A stretch of DNA of 24,294 bases. It comes from Bacteroidota bacterium. Its GTDB lineage: Bacteria > Bacteroidota > Bacteroidia > Bacteroidales > VadinHA17. Each line of letters opens with the position of its first letter. Within the stretch, counting starts at the first letter, position 1. The notes beneath the pieces are model-generated. The model saw nothing but the letters and a program-made list of their open reading frames with translations. It had not been told where the DNA came from and searched no databases. Shown here piece by piece: positions 1 to 8,444 of the stretch. The stretch is from NCBI GenBank assembly GCA_015222065.1, contig JADFUQ010000350.1:1-24294 (forward strand). Reading direction: 5' to 3'. The translations under genes and the position numbers were made by a program.

Positions 1-9
1 GCCCTGTTC

Positions 10-63
10 ACCCTGTGAAACAGCAACTTTGTTGCTCCCAGCTATGCTGGGGTTTCACAGGGT
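10..63. repeat. Palindromic three-way-junction element
   Basis: An 11-bp perfect inverted repeat (ACCCTGTGAAA at 10-20, TTTCACAGGGT at 53-63) encloses two further perfect hairpins: AGCAAC-ttt-GTTGCT at 22-36 and CCCAGC-tat-GCTGGG at 37-51. As single-stranded DNA or RNA this folds into a compact three-way junction. It has no tRNA anticodon arm or CCA end, so it is not a tRNA. It looks like a dispersed palindromic (REP-like) element, but only one copy lies in the window. Confidence 0.7.
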
Positions 64-346
64 AAAATTTGAGGTACGAAAACATTTCACCAGGGAAGGA
101 GCATATTTCACTATGGTCAGATGTCAAATGTCAAATGTCAAATGTGAAGAGAAGACATAGTAAATGATGTCAGATGTCAAATGTTAAAAGTCAAATGGAC
201 CTTCGTTTTTTCGGTAGTTTAGAATAGATTGTTTTTAGTTTAGTGCCTTTCTTGTTATGGGAAGAAGCTTGCTTTTTAATGAAAACGGGTGCAATTTATT
301 GCTTGTTATTTAGTTATTGTAAAAGAAATAGTTTTCCTTAATCAAT
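64..346. repeat. Gene-free leader with ATGTCAA heptamer arrays
   Basis: No convincing gene is present. A 7-bp tandem array occupies 121-148 (three ATGTCAA units and one ATGTGAA). A second, more decayed array of the same unit lies at 167-194 (ATGTCAG, ATGTCAA, ATGTTAA, AAGTCAA). The rest is AT-rich DNA leading to the TonB receptor gene, and I found no exact TAnnTTTG -7 box in it. Confidence 0.65.
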
Positions 347-2764
347 ATGAAATATGCCAGCTTAATCTTACTATTTTTTTTTTCACACCCGGTTTCCGGA
401 CAGCAGAATTATATACTTAATGGGACTATTCGTGATACCACAGGTGGTCCTGTTCCTTATGCAAACATATATGCTGAGGGTACAAATCTCGGAACCTCAG
501 CAGATTCAACCGGAATGTTCAGACTTGTACTGGAAAACAATAAGAACTACACTCTGGTTATTTCAGTCGTTGGATACATTAATAAGAAGATAAATGTATC
601 AACTGTTTCAGGTAAAGGCAAAACAATCAGTCTTGTACTTAAGTCTTCAAGTAAAGAATTAAAAGAGGTTGAAGTATATGGAAACCGCGAGAAACCGCCA
701 GGCTTCATGCAAATAGAATTGAAAGATTTTCATGTTCTTCCTAACACTTCCGGAAGTATTGAGTCTATACTTAAAACCATGCCCGGTGTATCATCTTCAA
801 ATGAATTAAGTTCCCAATACTCTGTGAGGGGTGGAAATTTTGATGAAAATCTTGTTTATGTTAACGATATTGAAATTTATCGCCCTTTTCTTGTGAGGTC
901 GGGGAAACAGGAAGGCCTTAGTTTTGTAAATCCCGATATGGTCTCTTCCATTCAATTCTCAGCCGGGGGATTTGATGCTTCGTATGGGGATAAAATGGCA
1001 TCGGTACTGGATATCAGGTATCGAAACCCAACAGAATTTTCAGGATCTTTTACTTTTAGTCTCCTTGCTGGGTCAGCACATATAGAAGACATATCGGCAA
1101 ATAAAAAGTTTACTTATATTACCGGTTTCCGGTATAAATCTAACCAATATCTTCTAAATACTTTTGATACTAAAGGAGACTATAAACCTTCTTTCACTGA
1201 TTGGCAGACCTATCTTAACTATGAATTAAGCGAAAAATGGAATATTGGGTTTCTGGGGAATTTTGCTATGAACTCCTATAAGTTTGTTCCCGAAAATCGC
1301 CGGACTTCATTTGGTACAGTGAAAGATGCAGTACAACTTTTCGTACTTTATAATGGTCAGGAAATTGACAGATTTACAACATTAACCGGGGCAGTTTCTG
1401 CAAATTACCGGCCAAATGATAAAATAGAAATAAAGAATATTATTTCAGCGTTTAACACAAGGGAACGGGAAACCTTCGATATTGAAGGATTTTACTCATT
1501 AAATGCACTTGACAGAGAGATTGGGTCAGAGAATTTGGGAGACAGTATTATGAATATCGGGGTTGGTCATTTTATTGATCATGCAAGGAACAACCTGGAT
1601 GCTACAGTATTATCAATATCTCAAAAAGGGAAATATAAGTCAGGCAAAAGTATTCTTGAATGGGGTTTGAAGATAAAACATGAGGTAATAAACGATCAGA
1701 TCAGGGAATGGAAACTTGTTGATTCTGCCGGATTTTCCCTGCCTTACTCCGATGAAGAAGTGAATCTGGCCGAGAGCAGGTATGCAAGCAACGCATTATC
1801 CTCAAACCGGTATTCATCATATTTGCAACATACCGGACTTTATTCAATTGGTACAACAGCAATACAGGTTATTGGTGGACTGCGATTACATTACTGGGAC
1901 CTTAACAGCCAATTTCTGTTAAGTCCCAGGGTTATAATCAACATGGAACCTGCCTGGCTAAGTTACTGGAGGTTCCACTTGTCAACCGGGGTTTATTATC
2001 AACCCCCTTTTTATAAAGAGCTCAGGACCCCTGAAGGATCTGTCAACAGAGATATTGAAGCTCAAAAATCAGTTCATTACGTTGCAGGCAGCGAGTATAA
2101 TTTTATTGCCTGGGACCGGCCATTCAAGTTTACTACCGAGGTATATTATAAGAAACTTAATCAATTGATCCCATATTTCATCGATAATGTACGTATTGAT
2201 TATGTAGGACGGAATATTGCCCATGGTTATGTTACCGGGATCGATCTGAAAATAAATGGCGAGTTTGTGGATGATGCTGAGTCATGGGCAAGCTTATCTA
2301 TTATGCAAGCCAGGGAAGATATTGAAAATGATTCATCGGGATCCTATCCACGACCAACAGACCAGCTCCTGAATTTCTCTTTATTTTTCCAGGACTACTT
2401 TCCCGGTAATCCAACATACCGTGTTCACCTTATAATGCATTATGGAACAGGATTGCCTACCAAACCTGCCACTACCGAACGATTTGACCAGTATTTCAGA
2501 ATGCCGTCATATCGCAGGGTGGATATCGGTTTCTCAAAAACTTTTTCAGCAGGAGACAATTCCCGTTTAATGAATAGTGTTTTCAGGCATCTGGAAACAA
2601 TCCGGATCGGGGCAGAGATCTTTAACCTTCTGGATATCAATAATACTGTTTCGTACATCTGGATCAGGACGGTGAACAATCTGGACAATGTTTCAAACCG
2701 GTTTGCTGTTCCTAACTACCTTACATCCAGGAGGATAAATCTCAGAGTATCAGTCCGGTTTTAA
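347..2764 (+). CDS. TonB-dependent outer-membrane receptor
   Basis: The 805-residue product is an outer-membrane beta-barrel receptor that should import a ligand using TonB-ExbBD energy. A signal peptide covers residues 1-19. It is followed by a carboxypeptidase-regulatory-like beta-sandwich (about 22-105, with GGPVPYANIY and a later VVGY motif). The plug domain covers about 115-230 and includes the typical SVRGGNFDENLVYVNDIEIY stretch. The barrel runs to a C-terminus ending in the aromatic residue Phe, as outer-membrane barrels do. Length fits the smaller non-SusC receptors. No SusD, FecR or transport partner is adjacent within the window, so the substrate cannot be assigned. The ATG at 347 directly precedes the signal peptide. 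The family call is firm; ligand unknown. Confidence 0.93.
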   Translation: MKYASLILLFFFSHPVSGQQNYILNGTIRDTTGGPVPYANIYAEGTNLGTSADSTGMFRLVLENNKNYTLVISVVGYINKKINVSTVSGKGKTISLVLKSSSKELKEVEVYGNREKPPGFMQIELKDFHVLPNTSGSIESILKTMPGVSSSNELSSQYSVRGGNFDENLVYVNDIEIYRPFLVRSGKQEGLSFVNPDMVSSIQFSAGGFDASYGDKMASVLDIRYRNPTEFSGSFTFSLLAGSAHIEDISANKKFTYITGFRYKSNQYLLNTFDTKGDYKPSFTDWQTYLNYELSEKWNIGFLGNFAMNSYKFVPENRRTSFGTVKDAVQLFVLYNGQEIDRFTTLTGAVSANYRPNDKIEIKNIISAFNTRERETFDIEGFYSLNALDREIGSENLGDSIMNIGVGHFIDHARNNLDATVLSISQKGKYKSGKSILEWGLKIKHEVINDQIREWKLVDSAGFSLPYSDEEVNLAESRYASNALSSNRYSSYLQHTGLYSIGTTAIQVIGGLRLHYWDLNSQFLLSPRVIINMEPAWLSYWRFHLSTGVYYQPPFYKELRTPEGSVNRDIEAQKSVHYVAGSEYNFIAWDRPFKFTTEVYYKKLNQLIPYFIDNVRIDYVGRNIAHGYVTGIDLKINGEFVDDAESWASLSIMQAREDIENDSSGSYPRPTDQLLNFSLFFQDYFPGNPTYRVHLIMHYGTGLPTKPATTERFDQYFRMPSYRRVDIGFSKTFSAGDNSRLMNSVFRHLETIRIGAEIFNLLDINNTVSYIWIRTVNNLDNVSNRFAVPNYLTSRRINLRVSVRF

Positions 2765-3103
2765 TTATTTTAACTATTCAGGACTGTCATAAGCTTTACG
2801 AAAAGCCAAGAGAGATTGCTTCACTTCGTTCGCAAAATCCATATGCTTATTATGCATTACATGGTATGCATGCACAAATTTTCACCGAAAAATAAAACAT
2901 GAACTCTTCACGACTCACGATTCTTCAATTTTAGTCACTTTAGTCACTTATAACTTTAGTCACTTCTTTATTTGAGTTACTTTGTTTCTTAACATATTTC
3001 ATTTTAGTACAGAATTAACTATTTTTGTTGAAAATTATTTTACTCGAAAGTTGTTCCAATTTGTTTATTTGCAAATATTTAACTTATTAACATAATACAA
3101 ATT
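2765..3103. repeat. Gene-free gap with TTTAGTCAC nonamer array
   Basis: This 339-bp gap has no credible gene. At 2818-2838 it holds a small imperfect palindrome with TTGC and GCAA ends. At 2930-2963 there are three TTTAGTCAC units (2930-2938, 2939-2947, 2955-2963) with a 7-bp TTATAAC interruption. The sequence TTTAGTCACTTCTTTATTT at 2955-2973 recurs exactly at 21878-21896. The last 60 bases are AT-rich and include a TTTATTTG (3064-3071) about 33 bases before the next ATG, which could be a weak -7 region for the aminotransferase gene. Confidence 0.6.
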
Positions 3104-4315
3104 ATGAAGTCACAAGATTACATGGCCCGAGAAGAAAAATTCGGAGCTCATAATTACCATCCCCTGCCTGTCGTTCTTGAACGTGGTGAGGGTGTATTTG
3201 TCTGGGATGTAGAAGGAAAAAGATATTTTGATTTTCTTTCTGCCTATTCAGCTATAAATCAAGGACATTGTCATCCAAAGATTGTTGATGCACTTACTGA
3301 ACAGTCCAAAATCCTTACCCTCACTTCCAGGGCATTCTATAACAATGTTTTAGGTGAATACGAGGAATATATCACCAATTATTTCGGGTATGACAAGATT
3401 TTACCCATGAATACAGGTGCTGAGGGTGATGAAACCGCAATTAAGCTTTGCCGCAAGTGGGCATATTTAAAAAAAGGAATACCTGGAAATGAAGCCAGGA
3501 TAATTGTTTGTGAAGGTAATTTCCATGGAAGAACCATTACAGTTATTTCCATGTCAAGCGATCCTGAAGCACGAAATGAATTTGGTCCTTATACTCCGGG
3601 CTTTATTACAATACCATATAATAATATTGATGCACTGGAAAAAGAATTAAAAAATCCAAATGTGGCAGGATTCCTGGTTGAACCTATCCAGGGTGAAGCA
3701 GGAGTATTTGTTCCTGATGATGGTTACCTGAAGAAAGCATTTAACCTATGTAAGAAAAACAACGTGTTGTTTATTGCTGATGAAGTACAAACAGGAATTG
3801 CACGTACAGGTAAGTTACTTGCATGCGATCATGAGGGTGTGCGACCTGATATTCTTATTCTCGGTAAAGCCTTATCAGGAGGGGTTTTACCGGTATCAGC
3901 AGTTCTGGCTGATGATGATATTATGTTAACCATCAAACCCGGTGAACACGGATCAACATTTGGAGGAAACCCAGTAGCAGCAAAAGTTGCCATAGCAGCT
4001 CTTAAAGTTGTTAAAGAAGAAAAACTTGCTGAAAATGCTGAAAGACTTGGAGAAATATTCAGGAACGAATTTCGCAATATTGAATCAGAAATGATAAAAT
4101 TGGTGCGGGGAAAAGGGTTATTAAATGCTGTTGTAATTGCTCCAAAAGGTGGAAAAGAAGCATGGGATGTATGCTTAACCATGAAAGAATATGGCGTAAT
4201 TGCCAAACCAACACACGGTGATATTATCCGGTTCGCTCCTCCCCTTACCATTACTGAGGAACAATTAAGGGACGCAATGGAAAGGATAAAAAAGGCATTC
4301 CGGGAATTTGAGTAA
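3104..4315 (+). CDS. rocD: Ornithine aminotransferase
   Basis: This 403-residue, fold-type I, class III PLP aminotransferase should move the delta-amino group of ornithine to 2-oxoglutarate, giving glutamate semialdehyde for proline/arginine interconversion in the cytoplasm. The N-terminus (FGAHNYHPLPVVLERGEG, residues 13-30) is characteristic of ornithine aminotransferase rather than acetylornithine aminotransferase. Other marks are NTGAEGDETAIKLCRKW (103-119), the cofactor-binding Asp226 in ADEVQTG, and the Schiff-base Lys255 in LGKALSGG. The length matches the family. It stands alone, with repeat-filled gaps on both sides and a convergent gene downstream. The ATG at 3104 fits the usual N-terminus. 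Confidence 0.93.
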   Translation: MKSQDYMAREEKFGAHNYHPLPVVLERGEGVFVWDVEGKRYFDFLSAYSAINQGHCHPKIVDALTEQSKILTLTSRAFYNNVLGEYEEYITNYFGYDKILPMNTGAEGDETAIKLCRKWAYLKKGIPGNEARIIVCEGNFHGRTITVISMSSDPEARNEFGPYTPGFITIPYNNIDALEKELKNPNVAGFLVEPIQGEAGVFVPDDGYLKKAFNLCKKNNVLFIADEVQTGIARTGKLLACDHEGVRPDILILGKALSGGVLPVSAVLADDDIMLTIKPGEHGSTFGGNPVAAKVAIAALKVVKEEKLAENAERLGEIFRNEFRNIESEMIKLVRGKGLLNAVVIAPKGGKEAWDVCLTMKEYGVIAKPTHGDIIRFAPPLTITEEQLRDAMERIKKAFREFE

Positions 4316-4470
4316 GAAAAAGAAAAGGCAAAAGACAAAAGACAAAAGTGTTGAGAGAAGAGCAAAGGGCGAAAAAGCGTGAACTCGTAACTCGTAACCC
4401 GTAACTCGTAACTTTTTATCATTTTAGTCATTTAATCATTTAATCATTTCTTCATTCACTCATTTCCCAA
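4316..4470. repeat. Three successive short-unit arrays between convergent genes
   Basis: The gap between two convergent genes is almost wholly short-unit repeats. A 7-bp array lies at 4327-4347 (GGCAAAA, then two GACAAAA). A second 7-bp array at 4382-4412 has AACTCGT, AACTCGT, AACCCGT, AACTCGT and a partial unit. An 8-bp array of TCATTTAA type covers 4419-4467 (first unit 9 bp). The last array ends three bases before the stop codon of the minus-strand gene. No hairpin terminator with a T-run was seen. Confidence 0.75.
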
Positions 4471-5808
4471 TCAAATATCTTTCAGCAAAATATTTGATGG
4501 TGAGTTTTCAATAGTTTGTTCGAAATCTTCCACTACTCCGGCAATCTTCAGGTATTCTTTACTACCTGCAGAAGTCATCTTTTTCATACCTTTATTTTCC
4601 AGTTTCTTCAGGACTGAATGCACCGTAATGGCATGAATGTCCCTGCCCGGTTGATATGCTTTTTCTTTTGGATTTTGTCTAAGTGTTTCGGAGAAAATCC
4701 CTGCTTCAGTAAGCTCAAATGTAATATCCCTGACCATTCTGACAGGGATCTTCAGTTCTTTTGCCAACTGATAAGATGTAAGAGGACTATCGCCTTTCTC
4801 AAAAATTTTTATCACATGATTAGCAACAAGTAAAGTTAAAATACGCTTCAATTTATAACTAATATTCAATGAATCATACTCATACTCGTATCTTGCCACA
4901 TTCTGTTTCGCGAATGATATTTCCGCTCCAAGAAGCACTATCAGCCAGCTGATCTGTAGCCAGATAAGAAACAATGGAAGGGCGGCAAAACTACCATATA
5001 ATGCGTTGTATCTTGAAACACCGATCTGGAAATATACATACCCCCACTGCGACAATTGCACAAGGGTACCGGCAATAATACCACCAACCAGTGCCGAGGT
5101 AAAATTCACCTTAGTATTAGGCATAGCCATATAAACGATGGTTAGAAGAAACCAAATCAGAAAATAGGGTATAAAATGAAGGAAAAAGTTTATTACCGGT
5201 TTAATCTGACCCAGGAAAGCAACTTCTGTTGTAATCATGTCAATTTGTGAGGTAATGAATACATTGGCACTACTTGCAACAAAAAAGAATATCGGGGCAA
5301 TGAGCATAATAGAAAGATAATCGCTGAATTTTCTAAAAAAAGGTCTTGATTTCTTTATCTGCCAGATACCGTTAAATGACCGTTCAATATTACTTAGCAG
5401 CCCCATCACAGTCCAAAAAAGGACAATAAGACCGATACCGGCAATTACACCTCCTTTGACATTCTCGAGGTAATTTCTTGCCATGTTTATTATCCAATTC
5501 AATGCTTCTTCATGTCCCTCAAACCCATTTACAAGTTCTTCTTCGAGTTTGTTCTGAAACCCGAAACCTTTAGCTATCCCGAATATCATTGCCAGGGTTG
5601 GCACTACTGAAAGAAGTGAATAGAAAGTAAGAGCTGAGGCTCTCAACTGGACCTTGTCTTCGGAGAAACCACGAAAGGCAAGCATAATAATCCTTAACTG
5701 TTTGATCAGGAATGATTTTACCCCGGGGCCCTCATGAAGAGGCATTTTCCATATTCCGACAGTGAGAAATTCGATCAGGTTTTTGATAAATTGGCTCAGT
5801 TTTTTCAT
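4471..5808 (-). CDS. YihY/BrkB family inner-membrane protein with C-terminal winged helix
   Basis: The 445-residue product is an inner-membrane protein of the YihY (formerly 'ribonuclease BN', BrkB) family, whose biochemical role is not settled. Its core (about 35-310) has six hydrophobic stretches and the family signatures RASALTFYSLLSVVP (56-70), a GIW motif after NIERSFN (near 148), YGSFAALPLFLIWLQISW (271-288) and LLGAEI (292-297). The extra C-terminal region (about 315-410) reads like a winged helix-turn-helix (TSYQLAKELKIPVRMVRDITFELTEAGI), so the protein may couple a membrane domain to a cytoplasmic nucleic-acid-binding or protein-binding module. The start is the ATG at 5808. It is convergent with the aminotransferase gene and codirectional with the PLP gene 89 bp upstream. 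Confidence 0.88.
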   Translation of the reverse strand: MKKLSQFIKNLIEFLTVGIWKMPLHEGPGVKSFLIKQLRIIMLAFRGFSEDKVQLRASALTFYSLLSVVPTLAMIFGIAKGFGFQNKLEEELVNGFEGHEEALNWIINMARNYLENVKGGVIAGIGLIVLFWTVMGLLSNIERSFNGIWQIKKSRPFFRKFSDYLSIMLIAPIFFFVASSANVFITSQIDMITTEVAFLGQIKPVINFFLHFIPYFLIWFLLTIVYMAMPNTKVNFTSALVGGIIAGTLVQLSQWGYVYFQIGVSRYNALYGSFAALPLFLIWLQISWLIVLLGAEISFAKQNVARYEYEYDSLNISYKLKRILTLLVANHVIKIFEKGDSPLTSYQLAKELKIPVRMVRDITFELTEAGIFSETLRQNPKEKAYQPGRDIHAITVHSVLKKLENKGMKKMTSAGSKEYLKIAGVVEDFEQTIENSPSNILLKDI

Positions 5809-5897
5809 GTTTCAATTTATAGGAACTTTAAGATTATTCGTTGATTAAATAAGTATTAGGCTGAGGCTAAGGTTTTTAACTGTACATAATAAACTTT

Positions 5898-7088
5898 TCA
5901 GCTTTTATTCAGACAGTTTTTAATTTTTTTCCAGGTCAGTTCAATATCCTGGTCAAGTCCTATTGACATTCTAACCAGTCCCGGGGAAAGTCCCATTTCC
6001 TTCTGTGTTTCAATAGGTACTTCAGAAGATGTTGAAGTGCCTGAGTTACTGAAAAGTGTTTTGAAATAACCAAGACTAACAGCCAGGTAACCTACCCCGT
6101 CATCCTGCATTGCTGTCATCAATTTTCCCGCGTTATCAGAGGTTTCCATATCCAAAGTTAAAATACCCCCAAACCCATAACCTTTATTCATCATTTTCTT
6201 GAATGTATTATGCTGCGAATGCTCTGGCAAACCGGGGTATCTTACTTTAATCCCATTTTCTTTCATTTTTTTTGCGAGGTACATAGCGTTCTCACTATGC
6301 TTTTTCATACGTATATGCAGAGTGAACAGGTTTTTACGAATGGAAGATGATCGCATAGGATCCAGTACAGGTCCGAGCAACATAGCAGTTCCTGAGTGAA
6401 CATCAATAAGTGAATCAAGGAATTCATCAGAACTGCAGATTGCACCGGCTACACAATCATTCTTTCCATTTATAAATTTTGTAAGACTATGAACAACTAC
6501 ATCAGCACCCAGAAGGTGGGGAGAAAAGATCATGGGAGTAAAAGTATTATCCACAACAAGTTTTAGCCCGTTTTTCTTTGAGATCTTTGTCAGTTCAGAG
6601 ATATCACTTACCTGAAGTAAAGGATTTGTAAGAGTCTCGGTAAATATTATTCGGGTATTGGATTGAATCGCCTGTTCAACAGCATTAAGGTCAGTGATAT
6701 CAACAAAAGTTACTTCGATTTTGAATTTAGGAAGCCAATTCTGCAAGAATGCATATGTACCGCCATAGGTAGTAATGCTTGAAACAATATGATCACCTGA
6801 ATTACAGATTTGCAGAATTGCAGAGGTAATAGCTGACATTCCCGAACCGGTAACCCATCCTGCTTCAGTTCCCTCCATAGCTGCAAGACAGGAAGAAAGT
6901 ATCTGGTTTGTAGGGTTCCAGTGCCTGGAATAAAGAAAACAACCTTCCGTTTTGCCTTCAAAAGTATCAGACATTAACTCCGCTTTGGAAAAAGCAAATG
7001 TTGCGGAATCGGATATTGCAGGATTTACACCATCGTAAGCACTCAGGTTTATGCTCTGCTGTAATTTTGCTGCCGGATCAAATTTCAT
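5898..7088 (-). CDS. Trans-sulfuration PLP enzyme (Cys/Met metabolism family)
   Basis: A 396-residue fold-type I PLP enzyme of the cystathionine gamma-synthase / cystathionine lyase / methionine gamma-lyase family. Visible landmarks are the neighbour-subunit phosphate-binding Tyr53 and Arg55 (YSRHWNPT), GSGMSA (81-86), the active-site Tyr108 in TTYGGT, Asp180 in VVDNTF, and the Schiff-base Lys204 in HSLTKF. The C-terminal part (VSLGYFKTLFSNSGTST) resembles lyases often annotated as methionine gamma-lyase in Bacteroidota. However, the Cys that marks classical methionine gamma-lyase two residues after the active-site Tyr is Gly110 here, so the substrate is left open. I chose the ATG at 7088 over an in-frame TTG at 7115, because a -7 box at 7132-7139 would put the transcript start near 7125 and leave almost no leader for the TTG. 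Confidence 0.88.
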   Translation of the reverse strand: MKFDPAAKLQQSINLSAYDGVNPAISDSATFAFSKAELMSDTFEGKTEGCFLYSRHWNPTNQILSSCLAAMEGTEAGWVTGSGMSAITSAILQICNSGDHIVSSITTYGGTYAFLQNWLPKFKIEVTFVDITDLNAVEQAIQSNTRIIFTETLTNPLLQVSDISELTKISKKNGLKLVVDNTFTPMIFSPHLLGADVVVHSLTKFINGKNDCVAGAICSSDEFLDSLIDVHSGTAMLLGPVLDPMRSSSIRKNLFTLHIRMKKHSENAMYLAKKMKENGIKVRYPGLPEHSQHNTFKKMMNKGYGFGGILTLDMETSDNAGKLMTAMQDDGVGYLAVSLGYFKTLFSNSGTSTSSEVPIETQKEMGLSPGLVRMSIGLDQDIELTWKKIKNCLNKS

Positions 7089-7131
7089 CTGTTTAGGGTT
7101 AGATTTGGTGCACAAGTTAAAGCTAATTGTT

Positions 7132-7139
7132 CAAAACTA
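7132..7139 (-). promoter_or_regulatory. Bacteroidota-type -7 box (TAGTTTTG)
   Basis: On the minus strand TAGTTTTG matches the TAnnTTTG consensus. It lies 43 bases upstream of the chosen ATG of the trans-sulfuration enzyme. No clear -33 TTTG is visible, so the support is the -7 match and its position. Confidence 0.45.
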
Positions 7140-7191
7140 CAAGGGGAAGAAATGGAATTGGCGGCATTACACAAATTACCGGATAATCATT

Positions 7192-8310
7192 CTATACTGT
7201 TTTTCGATATCGCCAGACAGCCAGACTCAGGATAATCAGTGCATATATGCTAACTGATACAAATTCGGGAAGGATATCATAAAATCCTGATCCTTTTAGT
7301 AGTATCATTCTGTTTACACGCATAAAATAAGCCATAGGATTGGCAATATTAATAACCCGGGCCCAGTCGGGCATAGTTTCTACAGGGGTAAACAAACCAC
7401 TCATCAAAATAAACAGCAGCATAAAAAAGAAATTTATAAACATTACCTGTTGTTGTGTTGAGGCAAGAGTTGAAAAAAATAATCCTGCACCCAAAATTGC
7501 GAATAGATATACCGCTGCAAATAAAAACAAGAGTCCCAGATTACCAACAATTGGTATATCAAATATAAGTTTCCCGATTAGAAGACCGAATGCCAGTTCA
7601 AATAATGCAATTATCCAAAAAGGGAAAAGTTTACCTGTAATGAAATGATATTTACGAATTGGGGTTACGTTTATCTGCTCTGCCGTCCCCAGTTCTTTTT
7701 CCCTCACAAGGTTAAGCGATGTGAGGATCATCCCGATAAGAGTAACAAGCAGAACGAGAATACCTGGTACCATATATGTCTGATAATTCAGTTCAGGATT
7801 ATACCAGAATGAATGGGTAATTTCAATAGACAGCGGTTTTTCTTTTATGACTGGAGAGGTCCATTTGAGCATTATATTCCTGTTGTAGTCAGCCAGAACA
7901 GCTTGTGTATAACTCTGTATTAACCCCGCGGCAGTGCCATTAATAGCGTCGATAAGAAGTTGTAATCCGGAATCATTACCTTTTATTAGTTCACTTTCAA
8001 AACCATAAGGTATATGAAGTATAATGTCAATATTTCCTTTTTTTAACTCATTTTCAGCATCCTGCATTGAAAATGAATGGTGATTGATATGATAGAATGG
8101 TGAACTTTCAAATTTCTGTACAATACCCCTTGAAGTTGACGAAAGGTCTTTATCTACAATGTACATATCAATATTTTTCATTTCCAGGGTAGCAGCATGT
8201 ACGAGGATCAATAATTGTACTATCGGAACAATAAAAATTATTGGCAGCATGGTTTTGTTCCGTAAGATCTGTAATAATTCCTTTTGTATTAAAAAAAGTA
8301 TTGTTTTCAT
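7192..8310 (-). CDS. ABC-2 type transport permease (YbhR/YbhS-like), second of pair
   Basis: A 372-residue ABC-2 permease: one N-terminal transmembrane helix (about 20-40), an extracytoplasmic domain of about 130 residues, then about five C-terminal helices. The conserved cytoplasmic loop LVREKELGTAEQINVTPI follows the second helix and should contact the ATPases. LFSGLFTP-like sequence (LMSGLFTPVETMPDWAR) and NPMAYFMR near the C-terminus are typical of the DrrB/YhhJ-type exporters. It is the last gene of the efflux locus, separated from its paired permease by a 134-bp gap filled with 23-bp repeats. The pair probably forms the heterodimeric membrane part of a Ybh-type multidrug exporter. The ATG at 8310 precedes a short basic/hydrophobic start typical of the family. 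Confidence 0.9.
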   Translation of the reverse strand: MKTILFLIQKELLQILRNKTMLPIIFIVPIVQLLILVHAATLEMKNIDMYIVDKDLSSTSRGIVQKFESSPFYHINHHSFSMQDAENELKKGNIDIILHIPYGFESELIKGNDSGLQLLIDAINGTAAGLIQSYTQAVLADYNRNIMLKWTSPVIKEKPLSIEITHSFWYNPELNYQTYMVPGILVLLVTLIGMILTSLNLVREKELGTAEQINVTPIRKYHFITGKLFPFWIIALFELAFGLLIGKLIFDIPIVGNLGLLFLFAAVYLFAILGAGLFFSTLASTQQQVMFINFFFMLLFILMSGLFTPVETMPDWARVINIANPMAYFMRVNRMILLKGSGFYDILPEFVSVSIYALIILSLAVWRYRKTV

Positions 8311-8320
8311 ATATTATTTG

Positions 8321-8435
8321 TTCACTAACGCTCACGTCATATACTCGCTGATGCTCGTGTCAAGTACTCGCTACCGCTCGTGTCATTTGGTCGCTGACGC
8401 TCCCGTCAAATGTTCGCTAACGCGAACGTCATTCG
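8321..8435. repeat. Five tandem 23-bp repeats
   Basis: Five units with an exact 23-bp register start at 8321, 8344, 8367, 8390 and 8413. The shared core is close to TCGCTnACGCTCnCGTCA followed by a variable 4-5 base AT-rich word. The last unit contains a perfect hairpin, GTTCGC-taac-GCGAAC (8412-8427). The array is far more GC-rich than its surroundings and fills most of the gap between the two permease genes. The 23-bp period is not a multiple of three and there is no spacer variation, so it is neither coding nor CRISPR. Confidence 0.85.
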
Positions 8436-8444
8436 CTCCCTCGT

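Noticed and set aside
10..63. tRNA gene, because of the cloverleaf-like fold
   Set aside because: Only two inner hairpins, no anticodon arm, no T-arm sequence and an 11-bp outer stem do not fit a tRNA.
3829..4431. 200-codon open frame opposite the ornithine aminotransferase gene
   Set aside because: It lies antisense to a clearly conserved enzyme, starts in repeat DNA, and has no recognisable domain.
5898..7115. Longer form of the trans-sulfuration enzyme starting at TTG 7115
   Set aside because: The ATG at 7088 fits the family N-terminus, and the putative -7 box would leave almost no leader for the TTG.
8321..8435. CRISPR-like array
   Set aside because: The 23-bp units abut with only 4-5 variable bases between cores, there are no unique spacers of CRISPR length, and no cas genes are present.
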